DNA of 7,850 nt, taken from NCBI GenBank assembly GCA_024640385.1, contig JAHEFC010000179.1, forward strand, positions 1 to 7,850, written 5' to 3'. The stretch's first letter is position 1, and each line of letters begins with the position of its first letter. This DNA is from Sphingobacteriales bacterium. GTDB lineage: Bacteria; Bacteroidota; Bacteroidia; Chitinophagales; Chitinophagaceae. This document shows positions 1 through 5,243 of the stretch, piece by piece. The position numbers and the translations under genes are program-made. The notes beneath the pieces are model-generated. The model was not told where the DNA came from. It saw only the letters and a program-made list of their open reading frames with translations, and ran no database searches.

Positions 1-224
1 TAAACGCCCTGTCCAATTTCAGGCTTGGTGTTGAATACGGTAACGATACCGTTATCGGCGATATGTACATATGGAGTGAATTCGAACCATTGTTTCACTT
101 CGCTGAGGTTGGCTACTTTGGGCGCATTATTGCATGCGTTGTTCAGGCCAATGATGAAGCCGGTGCCGGTTATGCCGGTGATGGCTATAAAACTGCGGCG
201 GGATAATGAAGTTTTTCTTTGCAT
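1..224 (-). CDS. Xanthine dehydrogenase-family molybdopterin-binding large subunit (IorB-like), N-terminal fragment
   Basis: This is the first 74 codons of a gene that continues beyond the left edge of the window. The start is the ATG at 224-222. It begins MQRKTSLSRRSFIAITG, a twin-arginine (Tat) leader with the SRRSFI motif and a hydrophobic stretch, so a folded, cofactor-loaded enzyme would go to the periplasm. Near residues 55-74 the sequence has the pattern VHIADNGIVTVFNTKPEIGQ, which resembles the N-terminal part of IorB-type large subunits of molybdenum hydroxylases. Such subunits carry the molybdopterin site that hydroxylates N-heterocycles or aldehydes. The small [2Fe-2S] subunit lies directly upstream with a 31-bp gap, so the two are probably one operon. 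The substrate cannot be inferred because the catalytic domains lie outside the window. Confidence 0.85.
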   Translation of the reverse strand, partial: MQRKTSLSRRSFIAITGITGTGFIIGLNNACNNAPKVANLSEVKQWFEFTPYVHIADNGIVTVFNTKPEIGQGV

Positions 225-255
225 ACAGCAAAAGTTGAAAGATGATGAGATAAGA

Positions 256-714
256 TCAGATCAGTTCTGCGGCGCGATGGATGGCCTGACGGATACGCAT
301 ATACGTACCACAGCGGCAGAGATTTCCCTGCATGGCTGCGTCGATATCTGCATCAGTGGGTTTTTTGTTGTTCTTCAGCAGGGCAACTGCGCTCATTACC
401 TGGCCGCTCTGGCAGTAACCGCATTGCGGAACCTGCAGTTCGATCCATGCTTTTTGAACTGCTTCGCTGATATTCCCTTCGGCGCCTTCTATGGTGGTGA
501 TCTTTTTTCCTGCTGCCTGTGATACAGGTGTCATGCAGGATCGGATGGGGGTTCCATCGAGATGCACGGTACATGCTCCGCATTGGGAGATCCCGCATCC
601 GTATTTGGTTCCTTTCAGTCCCACAAAGTCCCTGATCACCCAAAGCAGTGGCATCTGGGCATCAACATCCACTGAGTAGTCCTTGTTGTTGACGTTCAAC
701 TTAAAGCTGGGCAT
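256..714 (-). CDS. (2Fe-2S)-binding small subunit of a molybdenum hydroxylase (IorA / CoxS type)
   Basis: A 152-residue protein of normal length for the small iron-sulfur subunit of xanthine dehydrogenase / isoquinoline oxidoreductase-family enzymes. The N-terminal plant-ferredoxin-like domain carries Cys40, Cys45, Cys48 and Cys60 (CGISQCGAC motif, then a fourth Cys), which would hold the first [2Fe-2S] cluster. The C-terminal helical domain carries Cys98, Cys101, Cys133 and Cys135 (CGYCQSGQ and GNLCRCG motifs) for the second cluster, next to the molybdenum site. All eight ligands are present. It would carry electrons from the molybdopterin subunit encoded just downstream to an external acceptor. 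There is no signal peptide, so it probably crosses the membrane with its Tat-signalled partner; this is inference. There is no separate FAD-subunit gene in the visible part, as is usual for the IorAB type. The start at 714 gives a standard N-terminus. Confidence 0.95.
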   Translation of the reverse strand: MPSFKLNVNNKDYSVDVDAQMPLLWVIRDFVGLKGTKYGCGISQCGACTVHLDGTPIRSCMTPVSQAAGKKITTIEGAEGNISEAVQKAWIELQVPQCGYCQSGQVMSAVALLKNNKKPTDADIDAAMQGNLCRCGTYMRIRQAIHRAAELI

Positions 715-752
715 ATGTAATCATTGATGTTTAGAGAGTGTCTTAATATTCT

Positions 753-824
753 TCTCATCTACCTCCAAGGTCCCTGCCTCCAAGGTACCGACCTTGGAGG
801 CAGGGACCTTGGAGGTAGATGAGA
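753..824. repeat. Perfect 34-bp-arm palindrome, copy 1 of a two-copy element
   Basis: Arms 753-786 and 791-824 are perfect inverted complements around the 4-base loop ACCG. The core shared with the second copy is 760-817 (58 bp), 55 of 58 identical. Each arm holds two tandem units of about 15 bp built on ACCTCCAAGGT. The element lies between the stop of the 856-1290 gene and the start of the [2Fe-2S] subunit gene, both on the minus strand. No T-run follows on either strand, so it is not a standard intrinsic terminator. No transposase or target-site duplication is apparent. Confidence 0.97.
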
Positions 825-855
825 GTGAATCGATCATTAAGATATCGCTTTTCCC

Positions 856-1290
856 TCAAACATCTTCGGTGGAAAACAGTTTTTCTGCCTCCATTTCGAA
901 TTCCTGGCGGGTCAGTTTCTTGCAGGCAGAATTAGTGATAATGATATTAGCCAGATCTTTCTGGCTCTCGATCTCGTTCTGCAGTGCAAACCTGGTCTGT
1001 CCGGATCCGAGGATATGAACAGTGTGGGCATACCTTACCTTTTGTGCCACCTCTTTAATGAACTTTTTGATATGCTCATGGTCCCTGTTCTGATCGTGTA
1101 ACTGGCGGGAAACGGTTGCGCCGAAAAGCCCGGTTTTATCATCTGTCTCGCCTTCAAACCTTTCTTGGGCATCATACTCATTGTGAATCACCTCATAATG
1201 ATGGGTGCCGTGCGGCTCGTCGCGAATGATCATGGCTGTACGACTGTCAATCCATATAGAATATAGCAGATCGTGATGATCTTTTTTCAT
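856..1290 (-). CDS. Small protein, possible bacterial eRF1-like / host-attachment-type fold
   Basis: A protein of 144 residues if it starts at the ATG at 1290 (MKKDHHDLLYSIWIDSR...). The frame stays open upstream to an ATG at 1353, which would give 165 residues and has an AAGGAG about 11 bases before it. I prefer 1290 because the IWIDSR strand then sits near the N-terminus. That strand (IWIDSRTAMII), a charged middle region, a helix (KKFIKEVAQKV), the segment VHILGSGQTRFALQNEI and a C-terminal LTRQEFEMEAEKLF together resemble the layout of small eRF1-domain-like proteins, where a G-P-G-E-A-K-type turn occupies the LGSGQTR position. If so, a link to ribosomes or translation is possible, but this is remembered family resemblance, not a search result. 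No signal peptide or membrane segment is seen. The gene is bracketed by two near-identical palindromes and has no clear operon partner. Confidence 0.8.
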   Translation of the reverse strand: MKKDHHDLLYSIWIDSRTAMIIRDEPHGTHHYEVIHNEYDAQERFEGETDDKTGLFGATVSRQLHDQNRDHEHIKKFIKEVAQKVRYAHTVHILGSGQTRFALQNEIESQKDLANIIITNSACKKLTRQEFEMEAEKLFSTEDV

Positions 1291-1378
1291 ACATGTAGAT
1301 TTTGAATACTCAAGGTAGTTCTTCGCCCAGCCCTGAAAAATGATGGAAGTCATTGGTTGGGCTGCTCCTTCCCTGTAG

Positions 1379-1436
1379 TACCTCCAAGGTCCCTACCTCC
1401 AAGGTCCCGACCTTGGAGGTAGGGACCTTGGAGGTA
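1379..1436. repeat. Perfect 27-bp-arm palindrome, copy 2
   Basis: Arms 1379-1405 and 1410-1436 pair perfectly around the loop CCCG. The element consists of four 15-bp steps: 1380-1394 and 1395-1409 in one direction, 1410-1424 and 1425-1436 in the other. It differs from copy 1 (760-817) at only three positions. A1395-T1420 replaces G776-C801, so pairing is kept, and the first loop base is C instead of A. The right flanks also look alike (GTAGA followed by GAGAG and AATC). This copy sits between two divergent genes, 89 bp from the minus-strand ATG at 1290 and 46 bp from the plus-strand ATG at 1483. Confidence 0.97.
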
Positions 1437-1482
1437 GAGAGAGAAAATCACCGTATCTTTTATGTGATCATACATCTTTTAT

Positions 1483-2334
1483 ATGCGTATTTTCCTGAAC
1501 CTACTATTCCTGTCGCTTTCATGCCTGACATTTGCACAAAAATCTTCCAAAGAACAATGGCAATCCATATTCAACGGGAAAAACCTGGATGGCTGGACCG
1601 TCAAGATCAGGCACTACCCAGCAGGGGAGAATTTTGGAAACACCTTCCGCGTGGAAGACCGGAAAATGGTGGTGAGATATGATGCTTACCCATCGTTCGA
1701 TGAACGATTCGGCCATATTTTTTACAAGAACAAATACAGCTATTACAGGATACGGCTGCAATACCGTTTTGTGGGCGAGCAAGCCAAGAACGGCCCGGGT
1801 TGGGCCTACAGGAATAGCGGGATCATGATTCACGGACAAACACCGGAGAGCATGGGCAAAGACCAGGACTTCCCAGTTTCCATAGAAGTGCAGTTGCTCG
1901 GCGGGAACGGTAAAGATCCCAGGACAACCTGTAACCTATGCACTCCGGGAACAAATGTGGTGAAGGATGGAAAACTGCTCACACAGCATTGTATCAATTC
2001 CAACTCAGATACATATCATGGTGATCAGTGGGTGACTGCGGAAGTACTTGTACTGGGCGACAGTATTGTAAAACATTATGCAAACGGGAAAGAAGTGCTG
2101 AGTTACGAGAAACCTCAGATAGGTGGCGGAAATGTCAGCGGCCAGGAAATAACATGGGGGACTGATGGTATGCTACTCCAGGAAGGCACAATTTCTTTGC
2201 AGAGCGAAAGCCATCCCGTTGAATTCCGCAAGATCGAAATACTTGACCTCAAAGGATGTATGGATCCCCAAGCGTCAAACTACAGATCTTACTATGTCAA
2301 GTCCGATCCTTCTATGTGTAAATACAAGAAATAG
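1483..2334 (+). CDS. Secreted DUF1080 / 3-keto-disaccharide hydrolase domain protein
   Basis: A 283-residue protein. Residues 1-18 form a signal peptide with a likely signal peptidase I site at TFA-Q; the Cys at 14 lacks a good lipobox. The DUF1080 (3-keto-disaccharide hydrolase, concanavalin-like beta-sandwich) domain runs from about residue 24 to 255. It opens with WQSIFNGKNLDGWTVK, the hallmark of the family, and continues with YRNSGIMIHGQ and SIEVQLLGG. A cysteine-rich stretch has Cys150, Cys153 and Cys170. Characterised family members act on 3-keto-glycosides or have glucosidase-like activity; here the substrate is unknown. After the domain comes a tail (257-283) with Cys259 and Cys279 in a GCMDPQASNY...CKY pattern, like the short GC-D-A-NY-C modules at the ends of many Bacteroidota secreted proteins. 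The gene stands alone, with a palindrome upstream and a long non-coding stretch downstream. The ATG at 1483 places the signal peptide exactly at the N-terminus. Confidence 0.93.
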   Translation: MRIFLNLLFLSLSCLTFAQKSSKEQWQSIFNGKNLDGWTVKIRHYPAGENFGNTFRVEDRKMVVRYDAYPSFDERFGHIFYKNKYSYYRIRLQYRFVGEQAKNGPGWAYRNSGIMIHGQTPESMGKDQDFPVSIEVQLLGGNGKDPRTTCNLCTPGTNVVKDGKLLTQHCINSNSDTYHGDQWVTAEVLVLGDSIVKHYANGKEVLSYEKPQIGGGNVSGQEITWGTDGMLLQEGTISLQSESHPVEFRKIEILDLKGCMDPQASNYRSYYVKSDPSMCKYKK

Positions 2335-2340
2335 CAAGGC

Positions 2341-2368
2341 GGTCATACTATGAAAAAATAATATGACC
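2341..2368 (+). other. Inverted repeat after the DUF1080 gene, weak terminator candidate
   Basis: GGTCATA (2341-2347) pairs with TATGACC (2362-2368) around a 14-base A-rich loop, starting 6 bp after the DUF1080 stop codon. The position suits transcript end formation. The stem is only 7 bp, and no T-run follows, so an intrinsic terminator is not well supported. Confidence 0.3.
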
Positions 2369-2549
2369 CGGTGTTCACATAATAGGGTTACTAAAGTACT
2401 GCCGAAATTAGAGAGAAGGATGAAGGCAATTGTTCATCTCCCCGCCATTGAAAAGACCATCGGAGCAATTGAAATTTCAGTAGCTGAAAATTGGCATAAC
2501 TATTGTTGATTGCTTTAAGATTAATATCAGTAAACAGAATTTAGCATTT

Positions 2550-2559
2550 CTGTATACAG
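2550..2559. promoter_or_regulatory. Dyad CTGTATACAG, first of three in the upstream region
   Basis: A perfect 10-bp palindrome in AT-rich DNA. It shares the hexamer ACAGGT with the next dyad (2594-2609), which carries the hexamer on the opposite strand. It may be an operator half of the cluster, but a 10-bp palindrome can arise by chance. Confidence 0.25.
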
Positions 2560-2593
2560 GTTTCAAAATATATGTTACCTCATTGGTATTATT

Positions 2594-2609
2594 CAGGTAC
2601 AGATACCTG
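2594..2609. promoter_or_regulatory. Dyad CAGGTA-N4-TACCTG, possible operator
   Basis: Perfect 6-bp inverted half-sites separated by CAGA, centred about 45 bp upstream of the Crp-like dyad. The size and spacing fit a dimeric helix-turn-helix regulator. No specific regulator family can be named from the sequence. Confidence 0.35.
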
Positions 2610-2638
2610 TAAATAATATTTGAGATTTTTTGTGGTGT

Positions 2639-2654
2639 TGTGACAATTGTCACT
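2639..2654. promoter_or_regulatory. Crp/Fnr-like operator TGTGACAATTGTCACT
   Basis: GTGACAATTGTCAC (2640-2653) is a perfect 14-bp palindrome. Read as TGTGA-N6-TCACT it matches the classical Crp site (TGTGA-N6-TCACA) at nine of ten defined bases. It lies in the promoter region about 209 bp before the cytochrome c start. Bacteroidota carry many Crp/Fnr-family regulators that control respiratory genes, so control of the sulfide dehydrogenase operon is a reasonable inference. The distance would imply a long 5' leader if this is an activator site next to the promoter. Confidence 0.5.
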
Positions 2655-2862
2655 TTCTGGAATAAATATTTTGTAAAATTTCGTTCTATCCTCTTATACG
2701 CTAATTCCCTTTTGTAGACCCTTCAGAGAGATTTCCCCTATTACCTTGTAAGGATTAATAATTCTTTTTCAGCAGGTCTCCCTCGCTTGCAGATCAGAGT
2801 TTGCGATACGCGTCAGTGTATTGATAAGTATGTTTCCATTACTCACTGTCAATAATTTATGT

Positions 2863-3219
2863 ATGACCAACAAAACCTTCAAAACAACCTTGTTCAGTAC
2901 ACTTGTCATGTCTGCACTGTTCTTCTCCTGCCAGAAGGAGATGGTTGAGAAAAAGACTGATCTGCCACAAACGGTTTCTGCAGGAACAGCAACACTTGAT
3001 CATCCCGGCAGAGCCCTTGCTGCCAATTGTTTCCAATGCCATGGTACAAACGGTTATGCAGGAGAATTGAAGATCGCCACGCAAAGCGCCTCTTCAATAG
3101 TAAACAAATTCAACAGTTACAGAACTAAGCCTGCAAATATGGATATTATGTATGTCCATGCTTACGCATATACCCCCGAGGAGATCAGTTTAATTGCAGA
3201 CTATTTTTCAAAACAATAA
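2863..3219 (+). CDS. Monoheme cytochrome c lipoprotein, probable electron acceptor of the sulfide dehydrogenase
   Basis: A 118-residue protein from the ATG at 2863. The frame extends to an ATG at 2830 and a TTG at 2821, but 2863 places a normal lipoprotein signal (MTNKTFKTTLFSTLVMSALF, then FSC with Cys23 as the likely lipidated residue) at the N-terminus. The mature part has one heme-binding motif, CFQCH (Cys56, Cys59, His60), in a class I cytochrome c context. Met93 or Met96 (ANMDIM) is the likely second heme ligand, and the C-terminal helix TPEEISLIADYF is typical of small cytochromes c. The flavoprotein gene starts 12 bp downstream, so the protein would be the heme partner (FccA role) that takes electrons from the flavin. 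Its single heme and lipid anchor are like short monoheme FccA forms rather than the diheme one. The mature part just after the lipid anchor is charged and flexible. Confidence 0.9.
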   Translation: MTNKTFKTTLFSTLVMSALFFSCQKEMVEKKTDLPQTVSAGTATLDHPGRALAANCFQCHGTNGYAGELKIATQSASSIVNKFNSYRTKPANMDIMYVHAYAYTPEEISLIADYFSKQ

Positions 3220-3231
3220 TAAACCGCTAAC

Positions 3232-4536
3232 ATGAAAAGAAGGAATTTTCTTACTAACCTGGGTGCCACTACTTTGGGCCTCGCTTTTTTACAGGATGTA
3301 AAAGCCAATGGATTGAATTCGGCGGCGATGAATTTTCTGCAGAATGCTGGTGCAGTTGGCAGAGTAGTTGTTGTTGGCGGAGGCATGGCAGGAACTACGA
3401 TCGCCAAATACCTGCGCCTGTGGGGCGGAGCCGGAATGGATGTAACACTGGTAGAACCTAATGCCACGTACTATTCCAATATATTCAGCAACATGGTGCT
3501 CACTGGTGAGCGGAGTTTGAGTCAACTGGCATTCACTTACGCCAATTTGAAATCCAAGTATGGGGTAAAAGTGATGAACTATTCAGTAACCGGCTTGAAT
3601 CCGGGTTCAAAAAGTGTTACACTCAGTAACGGGACAGTTTTGGGTTACGACAGGCTTGTATTGGCACCAGGAATTGATTTCATTCCAATACCCATGTCTG
3701 GTTCCACCATGAATAGGGAAAAGATCATGCACGCGTGGAAAGCCGGGACTCAAACAACCACGCTGAAATCACAGATACAGGGCATGACAAACAAGGATAC
3801 ATTCATACTGACAATCCCTAAATCGCCCTATCGCTGTCCTCCGGGTCCGTATGAACGCGCTTGCGTTGTGGCAGATTATCTGAAAAATGCCAAAGGCGGC
3901 GGCAAAGTAGTTGTGTTGGATGCAAATGACAAGATACAGGCAGAGCCGGTCAATTTCGGCAATGCATTTAATGTGACCCATAAGAGCATCGTCACTTATG
4001 TCCCCAATGCAGTTATTTCCAATATTGATGCTGATACCTCAACTGTTGTTACCAATTTGGGTTCATTCAAGGGTAAAGTGATCAACGCCATTCCATCGCA
4101 TAAGGCAGGGAATATCATATCCATGTCGGGCCTTGGACTTAACAATTCTGCCGATGCAAGGTGGGCTGTTGTTGACGTGCTGACTTATGAGTCCACTGCT
4201 ATCCCTTTTGTACATATAATCGGTGATTCTTCTTCAACTACGCAGCCCAAAGCCGGGCATATTGCCAATGCGGAGGCAAAGGTTTGTGCCGATGCGATCA
4301 TAAAGATGTTCCAGGGTTTACAGGTCAATCAATCACCGATCACAAATTCTTCATGTTTCACCCCCATTACAAAAACAACTGCTTCATTTCTAACTGTTGT
4401 ATTCCGTTACGATCCGGCAACCCGCAAGATGATGCCCACCGGCGCTGGTGTTGTGGAATCGAACGGATATAACTCTCATCATTATGAAGACATGCTAAAA
4501 TGGTTCAATAACCTGATGTCTGACACATTCAGCTGA
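3232..4536 (+). CDS. fccB: Flavocytochrome c sulfide dehydrogenase, flavoprotein subunit
   Basis: A 434-residue FAD enzyme that oxidises sulfide to sulfur or polysulfide in the periplasm and passes electrons to a cytochrome c. Residues 1-32 are a Tat leader (KRRNFL). The FAD-binding Rossmann motif VVVVGGGMAG spans 45-54, followed by the acidic E75 at the end of the second strand. YDRLVLAPGIDF (139-150) and GDSSSTTQPKAGHIAN (331-346) are the usual later FAD contacts of the disulfide-reductase fold. Cys202 in YRCPPGPYERA and Cys375 in NSSCF match the two cysteines that form the redox disulfide at the flavin of known FccB proteins. The C-terminal part (about 360-430) fits the FCSD flavin-binding domain. 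An extra Cys211 follows the PPGPYERA motif. The gene is co-directional with the cytochrome c gene (12-bp gap) and is followed by a strong terminator. The pair of redox cysteines argues against a general NADH dehydrogenase. Confidence 0.93.
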   Translation: MKRRNFLTNLGATTLGLAFLQDVKANGLNSAAMNFLQNAGAVGRVVVVGGGMAGTTIAKYLRLWGGAGMDVTLVEPNATYYSNIFSNMVLTGERSLSQLAFTYANLKSKYGVKVMNYSVTGLNPGSKSVTLSNGTVLGYDRLVLAPGIDFIPIPMSGSTMNREKIMHAWKAGTQTTTLKSQIQGMTNKDTFILTIPKSPYRCPPGPYERACVVADYLKNAKGGGKVVVLDANDKIQAEPVNFGNAFNVTHKSIVTYVPNAVISNIDADTSTVVTNLGSFKGKVINAIPSHKAGNIISMSGLGLNNSADARWAVVDVLTYESTAIPFVHIIGDSSSTTQPKAGHIANAEAKVCADAIIKMFQGLQVNQSPITNSSCFTPITKTTASFLTVVFRYDPATRKMMPTGAGVVESNGYNSHHYEDMLKWFNNLMSDTFS

Positions 4537-4551
4537 TCAAATGAATTTCAG

Positions 4552-4592
4552 TTTGCAGGTTCCTGTATTGTACCGGAGCCTGCAAATTTTTT
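4552..4592 (+). terminator. Intrinsic terminator of the sulfide dehydrogenase operon
   Basis: The stem TTTGCAGG (4552-4559) with CCTGCAAA (4579-4586) continues inward through a T-G wobble, TCC/GGA, one mismatch and GTA/TAC, closing on the loop TTG. Six T residues follow at 4587-4592. It lies 15 bp after the fccB stop. The minus-strand response regulator gene ends at 4611, but on that strand no T-run follows the hairpin, so it serves mainly the plus strand. Confidence 0.92.
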
Positions 4593-4610
4593 CCTTTCCA
4601 TCTGCCAGCC

Positions 4611-5243
4611 CTAGATGTTGTTCTCCAGGATGAATTTCATCAGCGCAGTGGACGTATTGATGTTTAGCTTGCTCATGATGTTCTTCCTGTGTGTTTGAAC
4701 GGTATACACGCTGAGATAGAGTTCATCGGCGATCTGCTGATTGGAGTTGTCTTTCCTGATCAGTCTGAGGATCTCAACTTCCCTTTTCGTAAGGTCGAAT
4801 TGTTTAAGAAACTGATCCCTCGAATCGAATTCAGATTTGGAAAAAGAGCTTCTTTCAGGAAAGCAGGAACCACCTTTGTAAACACAGCGGATATTTTTCA
4901 ATAACTCATCTTTGTTGGCAGTCTTCAAGACATATGCATTAGCGCCATACTGCCTTGCTTTTTCAATCAGGTGCTCATCGTTATAAGTGGAAAGCATCAT
5001 GAATTTGATATGCGGATAAGTCTGCCTGATCATCCGCCCGGTTTCCAGCCCGTTGATCACTGGCATATTGATATCGAGGAGTACAATATCAGGATTGAAT
5101 GTGGGCAGCATATCCATTAATTCTTTTCCATTGCCGGCAACAGCCAGGATCTTCATGTCAGGCTCGTCTTTAAGCAGAAGTTTCAATCCGTCGATGAAAA
5201 TTTTGTGATCATCTGCTATGATCATGTTGATATCCTTGCTCAT
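4611..5243 (-). CDS. NarL/LuxR-family response regulator
   Basis: A 210-residue transcription regulator. The receiver domain (about 5-120) has the acidic pair Asp11/Asp12, the phospho-acceptor Asp57 in DIVLLDINMP, Ser85 and Lys107, so all the switch residues are present. A short linker follows, then a LuxR/GerE-type DNA-binding domain (about 148-206) with LTKREVEILRLI and the recognition-helix region YTVQTHRKNIMSKL. Its start overlaps the stop of the sensor kinase gene by 4 bp (ATGA), which indicates translational coupling and makes that kinase its partner. Target genes are not known. The fccB operon converges on it from the other side, but nothing in the sequence links them functionally. Its length is normal for the family. 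Confidence 0.96.
   Translation of the reverse strand: MSKDINMIIADDHKIFIDGLKLLLKDEPDMKILAVAGNGKELMDMLPTFNPDIVLLDINMPVINGLETGRMIRQTYPHIKFMMLSTYNDEHLIEKARQYGANAYVLKTANKDELLKNIRCVYKGGSCFPERSSFSKSEFDSRDQFLKQFDLTKREVEILRLIRKDNSNQQIADELYLSVYTVQTHRKNIMSKLNINTSTALMKFILENNI

Larger units (their letters stand above)
2335..2862. other. Long non-coding region ahead of the sulfide dehydrogenase operon
   Basis: About 530 bp with no convincing gene. The first part holds a weak inverted repeat just after the upstream stop and a 29-codon open stretch at 2420-2509 that I do not recognise. From about 2480 to 2760 it becomes clearly AT-rich, as expected for a promoter region, and contains three dyad symmetries spaced about 45-47 bp centre to centre. 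I could not find an exact match to the Bacteroidota promoter pattern (TTTG, then TAnnTTTG about 19 bp later), so no transcription start is proposed. Confidence 0.7.

Noticed and set aside
25..522. Plus-strand open frame of 165 codons
   Set aside because: It lies opposite the molybdenum hydroxylase subunit genes, whose cofactor motifs are clear. The translation has no recognisable domain.
753..824. Palindrome copy 1 as an intrinsic terminator of the 856-1290 gene
   Set aside because: The stem is long, but no T-run follows on the minus strand, and the same element also occurs between divergent gene starts, where a terminator would not be expected.
1353..1682. Plus-strand frame with a TSKVP/TLEVG peptide repeat
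   Set aside because: The repeat is only the translated palindrome. The rest overlaps the DUF1080 gene in another frame.
2420..2509. 29-codon open stretch with a purine-rich leader
   Set aside because: Too short, not recognised, and in a region that otherwise looks non-coding. No support beyond the ATG and stop.
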